Notes: generated by a model from the letters alone, not told the origin. Positions 52,601-60,649 are shown, counted from the stretch's first letter. The stretch: 64,000 bases of DNA from Acidobacteriota bacterium (GCA_023436715.1 JAEZIJ010000036.1:20862-84861), one strand, 5' to 3'. Made by a program: numbers and translations.

Positions 52601-53333
52601 CCCCCATGAAGCCCCGGCCGGCAATCACCCGTGCGCGCCGGAGCATACCGGCGCCCTCGGCGCTGCGGCGGAATGCTTCGGTTCCCGCGGCCACGCTCGG
52701 TCTCGCGAGCGTTAGGGGAAACGTGAAGACGATGCTGACGCGTTGGGGCCCTGAGGGGCCTTCAGCTAATCGCGCCGACCGGATAGCGTCTTCCACCGAT
52801 CGCGACCGCATCTGAATTTCCAGGTCGTCTATGGGCGGGCTTGCCACGGTCATCATCAGGGCTGCCGTATCGCCGAAGTCGCTCTGGAATTGAATCTCCG
52901 AGGCGCCTGCCGGCAGCTTGGGAGCGACCGCCTGAAGCTTCAAGTTGATGTCGCTGAACTGCTCCCGGGTTTCCTTAACATTTTCGGCGAGTTGAACGTA
53001 CACGACCGATTGGCCCGGGAGCGAAATGGAGCGGATCCCATAATCGGCGGGGGTCCCAGGGTGGATCGTCTTGTTTTGCGCGATCGCCTCCTCGATCGGC
53101 CGGGTGACCAACTGCTCGACTTCCTGGGCCGTCGCGCCGGGCCACCGGCACAAAGCGACCGCGACGCGAACCGGGATGTCCGGGTCTTTGCGCTGCGGCA
53201 TCGAGGAGAATCCCCAGAGGCCCCACGCCATCACGGCCACCAGCGCCGCCCAGGCGATCTGGCGATTTTCCACAAAAAACCGCGATGTGTTGTGAGTGTG
53301 TTCAATCAGGCTCTCATCGGTTCGGTGCGGCAT
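49671..53333 (-). CDS. RND-family efflux transporter, inner-membrane permease
   Basis: 1220 residues from ATG 53333, chosen for AAGGAGG 6 bases upstream. Long for HAE1 pumps (about 1040). The N-terminal membrane helix (RQIAWAALVAVMAWGLWGF) is followed by two large periplasmic loops and the usual 12-helix layout (for example IALGLLVDDPVVANDAIKRE in the TM4 region, with the proton-relay type Asp pair, and FGFMAFLGIISLIGVIVSHV in the second half). Third gene of a TolC-MFP-RND operon, giving a tripartite drug or solvent pump. Substrate not predictable. Confidence 0.93.
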   Translation of the reverse strand: MPHRTDESLIEHTHNTSRFFVENRQIAWAALVAVMAWGLWGFSSMPQRKDPDIPVRVAVALCRWPGATAQEVEQLVTRPIEEAIAQNKTIHPGTPADYGIRSISLPGQSVVYVQLAENVKETREQFSDINLKLQAVAPKLPAGASEIQFQSDFGDTAALMMTVASPPIDDLEIQMRSRSVEDAIRSARLAEGPSGPQRVSIVFTFPLTLARPSVAAGTEAFRRSAEGAGMLRRARVIAGRGFMGVDGETSSDDPHIQALIDRFIATRLQASEKDPDVSNPVIIHDASETKEKLASVETAKYTYAQLDDFTNLIGRTLLGVPQASRIERNGVLPQAVYLDYSQERLASYGMKVSDLAQVLKARNITLPGGTIEAGRQQIQIDPSGKFDSARAIGDVLLTPPHGAPLYLRDLVQISREYRAPAQYLNFYTSVDKDGNLRRSRAITLAVYMRAGEQIKKFGASVDEKLNQVRSVLPADLIIARTSDQPLQVKENIDLFMEALYEAILLVVLISLIGFWEWRSALLMALSIPITLAMTFGLAHMVHIDLQQVSIATLIIALGLLVDDPVVANDAIKRELVAGQPSLTAAWLGPTKLARAILYATATNIIAYLPFMMLTGSTGDFLFSLPIVMAAALVSSRLASMTFVPLLGYYLLRPPKKPEPSIEERRVRGFYGAYYRLAGKAIQHRWAVVGGSLIFLLFGVVLASRMKTQFFPDDVQYWSYIDVWLPNNAPLSTTNQDARRVESIVQRVSAEYARTHPSKESGELLQSLTTFVGGGGPRFWFSVAPELPQLNYSQILIRVSDKEATPSLMGPLQAAVGKEVPGAYVTLHQLQTNPVEFPVEIRISGTSDVDPKQEPADIENLRKLSARVEGILRSTPGVQIVQNDWFPESLRVRLTIDPDRANLAGMTNRDVAASATTAMSGTTLTTLREGNQQIPVIARLRALERAQLSDVENLYVYSSQGSQKVPLRTVSSVVSQMETERVRRQEHFRTVGIHAYPQPGVLASEVLTKALPQLKQFEKNMPPGYRMVIGGEKAKQDEGFANLVTVLVISLVGIYAALLVQFGNAVKPLLVFAAAPYGVVGALIYLGLMGAPFGFMAFLGIISLIGVIVSHVIVLFDFIEEMHEKGEPLEQAVRDAGIQRLRPVLITVGATIFALFPLATHGGPLWQPLCYAQIGGLAVATFITLLLVPVLYAIAVLDLKVIKWTTAKPEAVPVGHTPEVK

Positions 53334-53343
53334 GGGAACCTCC

Positions 53344-54543
53344 TTACGGCACGACACTCACCTGTTGACGGTCATGCACCTGCGCTCCGCCGAGCGAGAT
53401 GATCTTTTGCCCGGGCGTGAGGCCGCGCGTCACTTCGATCATGTTTCCGAACGTCTCGCCAATGTCGATTGTCCGCGCCGAAGCGTACGATTTGCCGTCG
53501 CGCTCGGTTAAGAGGAAAACCGCGAACCCGTTCGGATCGTCGGGCGCGCGCACCACCGCGCTGAGCGGCACGACGAGGCGGGGTCTCAAATCGCGCGTCC
53601 CACCCAAAGTGAGCGATCCGATCATGCCGGGCCTGATTTCCTCGCGCGAGTTCCCTATCGTCACTTCGACCTTGAAGACACGGCTCTGCGGATCGGCCTG
53701 CGGGGAAATTGAAGTGATTACTCCCGGAGCCGCGTGCTGAAGGGCGTCGAGCATCACGGGCTGCTTGCGCCCGAGGCGGATCATCGAGAGCGTAGTATCG
53801 GGCACCGCAAAAACCGCTTTGACCAGATGCGTGTCGAGCATGCTGAAGCCAATAGTCGAACTACCGACGAGGCTTCCGCGTTCGACGTTTCGTGCCGAGA
53901 CCCATCCGGCGAATGGAGCGCGCAACGTCGTGTCGCTGAGCGAGAGCTTCGCTTCCGCGACTGCAGCGCGCGCTTTGGCCAGGCCGTCTTCAGCCGCTTT
54001 CACCGCCTTTTCGGCGGCGGTTACGGATGCGGCGCCCGTATCGTAACGTCCCTTTGCTTCGTCGTACTTGGGCTTCACGAGGCTCGCCGATTGGAACAGG
54101 TTGCGGGCGCGCGTATACTCAATAGCAGCTTCGTTGAAACTCGCGCGCGCCTCTGTTAGCTGCGCCTGCGCCTGCGCCACTTGCGCCTGCGCCTGTGCAC
54201 GCTGCGCCTCGGCCTGATCGAGTTTATTTTTATAGTCGAGCGGACGCACCTGCGCCAGCTTGGCATCTTTCTGTACCTTGTCACCCGCCTGAACGTTGCG
54301 AATGCGGCCGTCGGCGCCGCGCACCTGAAGAAGCTGCTCGACGATCCCACCGGATTTGAATGCCAGGTCGACCTTCGCGAACGGTTCGATGCTCGTCGAA
54401 TAGCGCTGCGGCACATCAGGCTGAATTTGTTCCACAGTGCCCGCCCGCACGATCTGAATCGCGGGTTCGGGATCCTTTTCCTTCTCCTTGCTGCAGCTCG
54501 CCAGCACCAATGCTGCTGCTACCAGCAATACTCTAGGCGGCAT
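53344..54543 (-). CDS. RND efflux membrane-fusion (periplasmic adaptor) lipoprotein
   Basis: 399 residues. Lipobox VLASC with Cys17, so anchored in the inner membrane by lipid. Standard adaptor order: lipoyl half-motif, a coiled-coil hairpin (LDQAEAQRAQAQAQVAQA and following repeats, about 105-190), DTTLRAPFAGWVSARNV, beta-barrel and membrane-proximal domain. Ten bases before the permease start and two after the TolC-like stop, in one operon. Confidence 0.92.
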   Translation of the reverse strand: MPPRVLLVAAALVLASCSKEKEKDPEPAIQIVRAGTVEQIQPDVPQRYSTSIEPFAKVDLAFKSGGIVEQLLQVRGADGRIRNVQAGDKVQKDAKLAQVRPLDYKNKLDQAEAQRAQAQAQVAQAQAQLTEARASFNEAAIEYTRARNLFQSASLVKPKYDEAKGRYDTGAASVTAAEKAVKAAEDGLAKARAAVAEAKLSLSDTTLRAPFAGWVSARNVERGSLVGSSTIGFSMLDTHLVKAVFAVPDTTLSMIRLGRKQPVMLDALQHAAPGVITSISPQADPQSRVFKVEVTIGNSREEIRPGMIGSLTLGGTRDLRPRLVVPLSAVVRAPDDPNGFAVFLLTERDGKSYASARTIDIGETFGNMIEVTRGLTPGQKIISLGGAQVHDRQQVSVVP

Positions 54544-54545
54544 TG

Positions 54546-55871
54546 TTATTCCCTCCCCAATGCCCGATCGAAACTTGCCTTTGCCCTCCAGAAGGCCGCC
54601 AGAGCGCTTTGATAAGCGGAGTTGGCCTGGGCCACCGCGCCTTCCTGTTGCAGCACGTCGGAGAGCAGCACGGCCTTCTCCCGGTAGCTATTCATCACCA
54701 CTCGCAGCCTCTCCCGCTGGGCCTCCTGCGCGACTGCGCTCACATCCAGCTGCATTCGCGATTCGGCCATCGCCCGAAATTGGGCATCCACGTCGAGCAG
54801 AACCTGCTGTTCGGCGTCGCGCTCGCCAAGCGACGCCTGTTCGGCCGCATAGCGCAGCGATTGCGTCTTGTGGCGTTTCTGGCCCCAATCGAAGGGCTGC
54901 CATTCTAAGAGAAACCCGGCAACCACGGCGTTTTGTGGAGCGAAGCTCACATTCGGAAACGATGCGTACGTGAAATTCGCGCTGATGTCGGGGATGTACT
55001 CGGCGCGCTGACGGCGCACTTGCGTTTCGGCCTGTTTCGTTTGAAGCCGGGCTTGCTGGATTTCGGGGCGCTGCCGAAGCGCCACATCGTGCGCCGCGGC
55101 CAAGTTTATCTCCTCGGGTCGCGGCAGCGGCTGCGCCTCTACCGAGAGTTGCGTTCCGAGATCGCGGCCCAGAAGCTGGTTGAACGATTCTTTTTGCGTC
55201 TTGTCTGCGTCTCGAAGGTTGAGCAATTGATATCGCTGCTGGCTGAGCCGGGCCCGAACCGCAAGAACATCCGCTTTCAGCGCAGCCTGCTGCGCCAGTT
55301 GCCGGATAGTCTCGACTTGCAACTCCGCCAGGTACTTCTCGTTCGCCTCGGCGCTCTCGATCTGCGCCTGTGTTTGCGCGATCTGGTAGTAGAGATCGCG
55401 GACGGATCGAGCCGTATCCTGTCTCTGCTGACGCAGTCTCTCTCTGGCAAGATCCTCGCTTAGCTGGGAAGAGATCAACGCCAGACGGATCTTCCAGAGC
55501 TGAGTCAGCGGCTGCGAAGCCTGCGCCAGGGTGAACGCCGTGAACTGCCGCGGCGTCGTGACGTCCGTATTCTGCGCGGGAATCGGTCCCGTGGCCGCGA
55601 AACTGCCGAAAGCGCCCTGCGGAACGGTGAATCGGAGATCGCGCAGACCTCCGCCCCCCAGGACGTAAATCCGAAATTGCGGCAACCGCTGCGTCTTGGC
55701 CGCTGCGGTGTCCTCCGTCGCACGAGCGACGCCCAGCGCGGCGGACTGCACCTGGCGGTTCCCTTTCATCGCAAGGGCGACCGCGTCGTCGATGGTTAAT
55801 ACCGAAGCTGTTTGTGCTCCCGCGATAGCGATCGCCAGGAGGCCGGCAACGAAGACTTTCGTTTTGGACAT
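54546..55871 (-). CDS. TolC-family outer-membrane efflux protein
   Basis: 441 residues. Signal peptide (KVFVAGLLAIAIAGAQTA), then the two-fold repeated OEP helical hairpins with many Gln/Ala heptads (IAQTQAQIESAEANEKYLAELQ) and strand pieces. GGAAGGA 8 bases upstream of the ATG. First gene of the tripartite pump operon; the promoter should lie in the gap to the right, before the att-type repeat at 56.1 kb. Confidence 0.9.
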   Translation of the reverse strand: MSKTKVFVAGLLAIAIAGAQTASVLTIDDAVALAMKGNRQVQSAALGVARATEDTAAAKTQRLPQFRIYVLGGGGLRDLRFTVPQGAFGSFAATGPIPAQNTDVTTPRQFTAFTLAQASQPLTQLWKIRLALISSQLSEDLARERLRQQRQDTARSVRDLYYQIAQTQAQIESAEANEKYLAELQVETIRQLAQQAALKADVLAVRARLSQQRYQLLNLRDADKTQKESFNQLLGRDLGTQLSVEAQPLPRPEEINLAAAHDVALRQRPEIQQARLQTKQAETQVRRQRAEYIPDISANFTYASFPNVSFAPQNAVVAGFLLEWQPFDWGQKRHKTQSLRYAAEQASLGERDAEQQVLLDVDAQFRAMAESRMQLDVSAVAQEAQRERLRVVMNSYREKAVLLSDVLQQEGAVAQANSAYQSALAAFWRAKASFDRALGRE

Positions 55872-56305
55872 TCGGTATTCCTTCCGGCGATAGGAGATCT
55901 GGTGAGGCGGGTCTGTCTGCCCGTCTCGTCAGTGGGTATGTTCGACTTCTCGCATCCGCCCCCTCCCCTGTGCTCTACCCCATTTTCGTCAAATTGCAGC
56001 CATCCGAATCAACTGCGCCGTGGCAGCAGCGTCTCTCGTAGGGGTTAACCCCAGGATCGTTTCTGAGTCTGACACCTGCACGTAAACTCAAAGACTTAGA
56101 CCGTAGTGAACCAGCCTGAACTGGCGTGACACACGTTCGATTCCCGTTAGCGCTACCATGTTTTCATAGACTTACGGCCTTCGGGCAAGCACGGGCAAGC
56201 ACGCGCTCCGTCAAACCGGCCGGCCACGAACAGATGGCCGGAAGTGCTTTTCTTGAACTCGTCGATTTTGTCCCCTACCGAAGACAAAGCCAGGCCGGGT
56301 GACCG
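55872..56305. other. Non-coding gap with repeat copy 2
   Basis: About 430 bases. The left end carries the leader of the pump operon; C-rich and less structured to the right. Copy 2 of the 72-bp repeat lies at 56135-56206. I see no regulator gene of TetR or similar type near the pump, and no clear promoter consensus. Confidence 0.4.
56135..56206 (+). repeat. 72-bp direct repeat, copy 2 (tRNA-like 3' end plus flank)
   Basis: Same orientation as copy 1 at 42921-42992: GTTCGATTCCCGTTAGCGCT, ACCAT, TTTTCATAGACTTACGG, then GGGCAAGCACGGGCAAGCAC. Differences are confined to one base after ACCAT and four in GGCCTTCGGG. The T stem 5' side is lost, so it is not a functional tRNA. The pair is 13.2 kb apart. 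Confidence 0.75.
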
Positions 56306-56575
56306 ATGAAACCGTTCGCACTGAGCCAGGCGCTGACAGCAATTCGGTACTTGGAGAACTGGCTCACATGCGAAAAATGCGATGCACTCATCGCGGCCGA
56401 CGACCGCAACGAACTCGCACGCCGATCCCTACAGAACCGGGCCAGACCGCGGTCGGCCTTCTTGGACCGTCCGGTGCGCAGGCGTACTGCCGCGCCCGCC
56501 ACGACCAGTCCTGGCGGGCGGGAAAGGGCGCACCTTATCACATCGCGGCACAACTCCGCGCTGTGGCCCTGCTAA
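56306..56575 (+). CDS. Doubtful small gene
   Basis: 89-residue frame beginning MKPFALSQALTAIRYLENW, then LTCEKCDALIAADDRNELARR. The first half looks coding (helical, with C-x2-C); the second half is Arg/Pro-rich and may be out of frame. Another overlapping frame (56299-56709) looks better in its C-terminal part, so the locus may be a decayed gene with a frameshift near 56460. No function recognised. Confidence 0.25.
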   Translation: MKPFALSQALTAIRYLENWLTCEKCDALIAADDRNELARRSLQNRARPRSAFLDRPVRRRTAAPATTSPGGRERAHLITSRHNSALWPC

Positions 56576-56815
56576 TAGGTCCAGCAGCCGACCACAACCC
56601 ACACGCTTCGTATGTCGAGGCTGGAGGCGTGGCTGAAGTCGGCTGGCAAGATCCCGGCGAGCAGGCGCTGAAGATTAGGCTGAAGGGGGTCTTGGATCTC
56701 GCGCCGTGATTGCTGGCCCATTGGTTCGCGTCATGCTTGTCCTTCTTCGCGGCGACCCATCCGCTGCCTTCGCTCTGCGCAAGCTTCCTCACCGCATTGA
56801 GGCTCTTTCCGCGGA

Positions 56816-56977
56816 TTACGTATGCCGGAGTATGCGTGACAGCACGGCCATGATCGCCCAGATCAGGAGCAAGAGCACCAGCAGCCGGATCGACCAGACG
56901 ATGGCAATACCCAGCAGCTTGAACCCGAAAGTCAGGACCAGGATAGCCAGCAGGATGAACAGGAGCGCCCTCACCAT
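56816..56977 (-). CDS. Tiny two-span membrane protein (Lmo0937/DUF5670-like)
   Basis: 53 residues from ATG 56977 with AAGGAG 9 bases upstream. MVRALLFILLAILVLTFGF and VWSIRLLVLLLLIWAIMAVL are two membrane segments separated by a short turn. Size and form fit the Lmo0937-like family of small, often stress-induced membrane proteins. Function unknown. Confidence 0.6.
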   Translation of the reverse strand: MVRALLFILLAILVLTFGFKLLGIAIVWSIRLLVLLLLIWAIMAVLSRILRHT

Positions 56978-57071
56978 GTTCGCGTTCTCCTTCCGCTGAG
57001 TCATACGACAACCGGAGCGCGGATGTTCCCCGCCGCCGAATGGAGAGACGCGCGGCCCAACAGCACTGGCG

Positions 57072-57473
57072 TCAGGTGTTCTTTCGTGGCCGTCCGCGGC
57101 GCTTCGGCGCCCGGTCCGCCTCGGGCCTCGGTAACGGCTCCGCCTCCCCATGCGCGACAGCCCTGAGGTGCTCCAGTTCTTCCGCTGAAAGGGATCGCTC
57201 CAAAGCGGAATACGACAGGTCGACAGCCTTCCGGATAAGCGCCAGGAAGTCGTTTTCTCCGCGCGCCTGAATCATCGCAATCTTCTCAAGCAGAGGATCT
57301 GCCGGCCTGCGGAGAGAGGAGTGCGACGCCACGTCGCCTTCGCCGGCCAGCCAGTTGTCGAACAGCCGCATTCCGAGATCCTGGAACGACAGGCGCCGCC
57401 GAAAGCGCTTCTCGTTGATCTTGTCGAAATCTTCAGGGGTGAACCGGAGGTTAATTCTGCGTACGTTGGCCAT
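57072..57473 (-). CDS. Ribbon-helix-helix-like protein, paralogue A
   Basis: 133 residues. RRINLRFTPEDFDKINEKRFRRRLSFQDLGMRLFDNWL resembles a ribbon-helix-helix DNA-binding start (strand RRINLRF, helix PEDFDKINEKR, helix FQDLGMRLFDNWL). The second half is an extra helical region (LLEKIAMIQARGENDFLALIRKAVDLSYSALERSL) and a basic tail RAPKRRGRPRK like an AT-hook. Close relative of the gene at 59005-59424. Perhaps a regulator in this neighbourhood. Confidence 0.65.
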   Translation of the reverse strand: MANVRRINLRFTPEDFDKINEKRFRRRLSFQDLGMRLFDNWLAGEGDVASHSSLRRPADPLLEKIAMIQARGENDFLALIRKAVDLSYSALERSLSAEELEHLRAVAHGEAEPLPRPEADRAPKRRGRPRKNT

Positions 57474-57594
57474 AGCGGCTGCCCCCCTCGCGAAACCAAA
57501 TCCTATAGCGCGTCCGAGGTCTTCAGCCCGCGCCGCCCATCATCGCTAATTGGGCGCGCCTCCAGTCACAACGGTAGCGGCCCGGCTCTCGACG

Positions 57595-57816
57595 TCACCG
57601 CGGCTTCTGGCCCTGATCTGGATTAACGCGTTCCATCTTTTGAGAGTACTGGAGGAGCCTATATGCTGCTTCCACTGCATCTTCCAAGATCTTCATCAGC
57701 GTTGCATCTCCGGTTGCGCGGATAACATCCACTTTTTCGGTGATCTCCTCCAACGACATCTGTGGCGGCCGCCGCGGGGTACGCCGCTGGTCGCTCACTC
57801 TGCGATTGCCAGCCAT
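57595..57816 (-). CDS. Short paralogue C, C-terminal part only
   Basis: 73 residues with GGGAGG 12 bases before the ATG. LEEITEKVDVIRATGDATLMKILEDAVEAAYRLLQYS corresponds to the second half of paralogues A and B (AMIQARGENDFLALIRKAVDLSYSALERS), but the RHH-like start is missing; a basic N-terminus replaces it. May be a partner of the longer forms or a shortened copy. Confidence 0.5.
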   Translation of the reverse strand: MAGNRRVSDQRRTPRRPPQMSLEEITEKVDVIRATGDATLMKILEDAVEAAYRLLQYSQKMERVNPDQGQKPR

Positions 57817-57878
57817 AATTCATTTGCCTCCCTTCAGACATCAGTAGTTCCAGGCCGCACCGTGCTCGAAGCGCGCCG

Positions 57879-58832
57879 CTACTTCGTCCGGCCCTTCTGT
57901 TTTTTCCGCGCGCGCCGCTCCGCAGCCTCGCTTTTCGGCGGCTTTGGTGCCACTTTCAGGCTCTTCTCGAGCGCGTCCAGGATATCCACGACCGGCGCCG
58001 GCCTCCGCTGCTGGCTCGGTGCACCTCCCGGCACCGCGGTCGAGGCCCGGTTCTCCACCAGTTCGAGCACGCGCGCTTTGTACTTGTCCTTCAGCTGCGC
58101 CGGGTCGAACGTGCCCAGGTGCGCGTTCACCAGCATCTTCGCCAGTTCCAGTTCCCTCTCGTCAACGAGGCTCAGGTCCGCCGGCACCTGCGCCTCGATC
58201 CTCGCCTCGTCCCCGAAATAGAGCGTGTGCAGCACCAGTCCGGAGGTGCCCGGCCGAATGACAACCGGGTACTCGCGGCCTCGCAAGACGAGCTCGCCCA
58301 GGGCAACGCAGCAGGTCTCTACCAGAACACGGTAGAACAGCGCGTACCCTTTGTGGCCGCCGTGATCGGGCGCGACGTAGTAGGAGGCGTAGAAGTAGTT
58401 CCAGTCGATGTCGCTTGCGCGCACGCACTTCTTGATGTCCAGGTCGCCCGAGTCGGGTGCATTCAAAGTCTCGAAGTCGGAGGGCGTCAGAAGAACGTAA
58501 CGGTCAGCTTCGCACTCGTATGCTTTGTGTACTTCGCCTTTGGGGATGAGCGTAATCCGATCCTCGCCTACCCAGGCGTAGTGCGCTCGTGCCACATGAC
58601 CAGGCGGAACCAACCCGTCGATCACTCCGCTGGGAAACTCGCGGACATTGGAAGGGGTTCCCGTCCCATCATTCGCCGGCGCGGATGGAGTGGACTCCTC
58701 CGCCGTGGGGGAATCCCCAATCCGATAAACATTACAGAACTGGACGCGGTCCTCCCGCGCCCCTTTGAAAAGGCGGGCCGGGATGGAAAGCAGACTGAAA
58801 GCCAGCCGGCCTCGCCAGATTGTTACTGCCAT
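57879..58832 (-). CDS. ku: Bacterial Ku protein (non-homologous end joining)
   Basis: 317 residues from ATG 58832 with AGGTGG just upstream. Starts with the bacterial Ku signature VTIWRGRLAFSLLSIPARLF, and continues with FPSGVIDGLVPPGHVARAHYAW, ADRYVLLTPSDFETLN, YFYASYYVAPD, HTLYFGDEAR and MLVNAHLGTFDPAQLKDKY. A Lys/Arg-rich tail (RRARKKQKGRTK) extends the minimal C-terminus, as in Ku proteins that bind DNA away from ends. Ku forms a ring on DNA ends and recruits LigD. No ligD gene is in the window. Confidence 0.95.
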   Translation of the reverse strand: MAVTIWRGRLAFSLLSIPARLFKGAREDRVQFCNVYRIGDSPTAEESTPSAPANDGTGTPSNVREFPSGVIDGLVPPGHVARAHYAWVGEDRITLIPKGEVHKAYECEADRYVLLTPSDFETLNAPDSGDLDIKKCVRASDIDWNYFYASYYVAPDHGGHKGYALFYRVLVETCCVALGELVLRGREYPVVIRPGTSGLVLHTLYFGDEARIEAQVPADLSLVDERELELAKMLVNAHLGTFDPAQLKDKYKARVLELVENRASTAVPGGAPSQQRRPAPVVDILDALEKSLKVAPKPPKSEAAERRARKKQKGRTK

Positions 58833-58922
58833 TGCAACCACCTAGTCGGTCCGGTGCGGCGGTGACCGCCGCCCGGAGTTTTGCGGAACTACTCTGGAGG
58901 ACTACAGGAAGGAATACCGCTG

Positions 58923-59102
58923 CTACGATTTGTTCCGCCGTCGCCGCGTCCTGACGCGGACCTTGTACTTTCCCGGCTCGACCACCGCGCCGGCATCAAC
59001 TGCCTCAAGCACTCTTTCGAGCTCCTCTTTTGCCTTCTTCAGGTAAACTTTGCCTGTCTCCTGCGTGCGCGCGATCATCTCGAGCCACTGCTGAGTGACC
59101 AC
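58923..59102 (-). CDS. Basic coiled-coil protein or displaced C-terminus of paralogue B
   Basis: 59 residues if the GTG at 59102 is used (the open frame extends to 59162). TQQWLEMIARTQETGKVYLKKAKEELERVLEAVDAG followed by a basic end KVRVRTRRRRNK looks coding, while the same DNA in the frame of the upstream gene gives poor sequence. The simplest reading is that paralogue B suffered a one-base shift in the GC-rich run near 59110-59120. A separate overlapping gene is also possible. Confidence 0.45.
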   Translation of the reverse strand: MVTQQWLEMIARTQETGKVYLKKAKEELERVLEAVDAGAVVEPGKYKVRVRTRRRRNKS

Positions 59103-59424
59103 ACGCGGCGGCCCTAAGCTCCGCAATTTGTTCTCCCGTGAGGGAATGCTGGAGGAGTCCATATGTTGCTTCCATTGCTTTCTTCAGCATCTCGATCAGC
59201 GGTTCTTCTCCGCTTTCGAAGACGATCGCCGCCATTTCCAGAAACGGCTCCCGCTGCTTCCGGACCGACCGCCTCGGCACAGCGGGCTGGTCGGTTTTGA
59301 CCCATTCTTCGAAGAGGTGAAGGCCGATCGCCTGGAACGTCGTCCGGGTCCGAAACCGTTTCTCGTCCATCTGTTCGAAGAGTTCCGGCGGAAACCGAAG
59401 ATTCAATCTGCGTTCAACAGCCAT
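59005..59424 (-). CDS. Ribbon-helix-helix-like protein, paralogue B (C-terminus possibly frameshifted)
   Basis: 139 residues from ATG 59424. RRLNLRFPPELFEQMDEKRFRTRTTFQAIGLHLFEEWV parallels paralogue A residue by residue, followed by FLEMAAIVFESGEEPLIEMLKKAMEATYGLLQHSL. After GEQIAELRA the sequence turns into unlikely protein (AACGHSAVARDDRAHAGD), while the overlapping frame of the previous entry looks good. So the annotated end is probably wrong or the gene is broken there. Confidence 0.55.
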   Translation of the reverse strand: MAVERRLNLRFPPELFEQMDEKRFRTRTTFQAIGLHLFEEWVKTDQPAVPRRSVRKQREPFLEMAAIVFESGEEPLIEMLKKAMEATYGLLQHSLTGEQIAELRAAACGHSAVARDDRAHAGDRQSLPEEGKRGARKSA

Positions 59425-59712
59425 ACAGTGAGTACCGCTCCTTTCCCCTCCACAGCTATTATAGCTTGACTCACTGATGCATTTGCGCCAAAATAGACCA
59501 GTGTGCCGGATAAATTGGCGCATGAGTGCTACAGTGCACAGCCCGTTCACGGCACCCGGGACCGCAGTACCTCCTCCAGTTCTCCCCCAGACGATCCCGT
59601 AGTGATCAAAGCACGCTGAGTTTTCCTGTCGGGAAGGCGACAGGAGATTTGTGTCTGAACGAAGATCGCATACGGAAGCCCGGCACCAGTGTCCGTGCCC
59701 AGAATTGAGTCT

Positions 59713-60018
59713 ATGAAGCATAGGAACTTGGACGAACAGCCAAATAACGCGCCGATTCTGGACTTCGGAAAGCCGCTCCGTGTGCGCGGATCGTCGCCCA
59801 TCTATCACCGGAAATTGGCCTGGAAGATCCGGAGGCATCCGCGCGAAGCCGCGCAGGAGCACTGCTTCCTGATCCTGCCTGACGGCCACAGCAACATACT
59901 CCGGCCCAGTGAACGGGCCGCGGCGAAGCAACTGAAAGGAAGTACAAGAAGTACAGATGTACGCAACACTAAATCCGACCGCAAAGGGCCTGGCGCCGCT
60001 TCTTTTGAAGAACGGTAG
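59713..60018 (+). CDS. Hypothetical small basic protein
   Basis: 101 residues from ATG 59713. NAPILDFGKPLRVRGSSPIYHRKLAWKIRRHPREAAQEHCFLILPDGHSN looks coding; the last 30 residues overlap the next gene by 62 bases and are Ser/Arg-rich, perhaps not native. A 288-base stretch upstream (59425-59712) holds no gene I can support. Function unknown. Confidence 0.4.
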   Translation: MKHRNLDEQPNNAPILDFGKPLRVRGSSPIYHRKLAWKIRRHPREAAQEHCFLILPDGHSNILRPSERAAAKQLKGSTRSTDVRNTKSDRKGPGAASFEER

Positions 60019-60580
60019 CGGCGCCAACCCGCTCGACCCCCTGGTGAAAGAACTGAAGAGGTGGACTTCCAAACGGAAGAAGACCGACCAGGACTACGAA
60101 ATCATCGCGCAGCTTGAATGGCTCGGGAGTTTCTACCCGTCAGAGCCGGGAACGTTCGAGGTGAAGAACGGCAAGCTGATCATCGAAGGTTTCGGAGTGC
60201 CGGTGATCCCTGGCGAGAACGTCGAGGGGATGCTCGTGAAGGGAGCGCGGAAGCTCAAAAAGGGCGACGCGTTCAAGGCCGGCATCGTCTGCGAGGGAGT
60301 TTACCCGATCGTGACTGGCGCGAACGGGAAGACCAAAACCATCAGAGAGATGCTGGGCGACCCGAACCACTTTTTCACGCACCGCGCCGTCATCCAGGGC
60401 AAGACCGTCATGCGGACACGGCCAATTTTCAACCGCTGGCAGATCAGCCCGTGCATTTCCTACCTGCCTTCAGAGGTGGACAAGCAGGAAGTTGAGGAAG
60501 TGTTCGAACTCTGCGGTCGCGTGATCGGACTTGGCGACTGGCGCCCGCGGTTCGGGAGGTTCGAAGCCGTAACGGAATAG
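59957..60580 (+). CDS. Phage-type conserved hypothetical protein
   Basis: 207 residues. GKLIIEGFGVPVIPGENVEGMLVKGARKLKKGDAFKAGIV, VMRTRPIFNRWQISPCISYLP and the end VIGLGDWRPRFGRFEA form a pattern I have met in phage genomes (ending W-R-P-R-F-G-R-F) without a known function. It is far from the main prophage and may mark the remnant of a second phage or plasmid-like element. Strong coding character throughout. Confidence 0.55.
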   Translation: MYATLNPTAKGLAPLLLKNGSGANPLDPLVKELKRWTSKRKKTDQDYEIIAQLEWLGSFYPSEPGTFEVKNGKLIIEGFGVPVIPGENVEGMLVKGARKLKKGDAFKAGIVCEGVYPIVTGANGKTKTIREMLGDPNHFFTHRAVIQGKTVMRTRPIFNRWQISPCISYLPSEVDKQEVEEVFELCGRVIGLGDWRPRFGRFEAVTE

Positions 60581-60649
60581 AGAGTTCACCTGGGCTGGGT
60601 AGGGCCTGCCGTGATTTGGACCGGCAGTGCACGGCTTGTCTATGCATGG

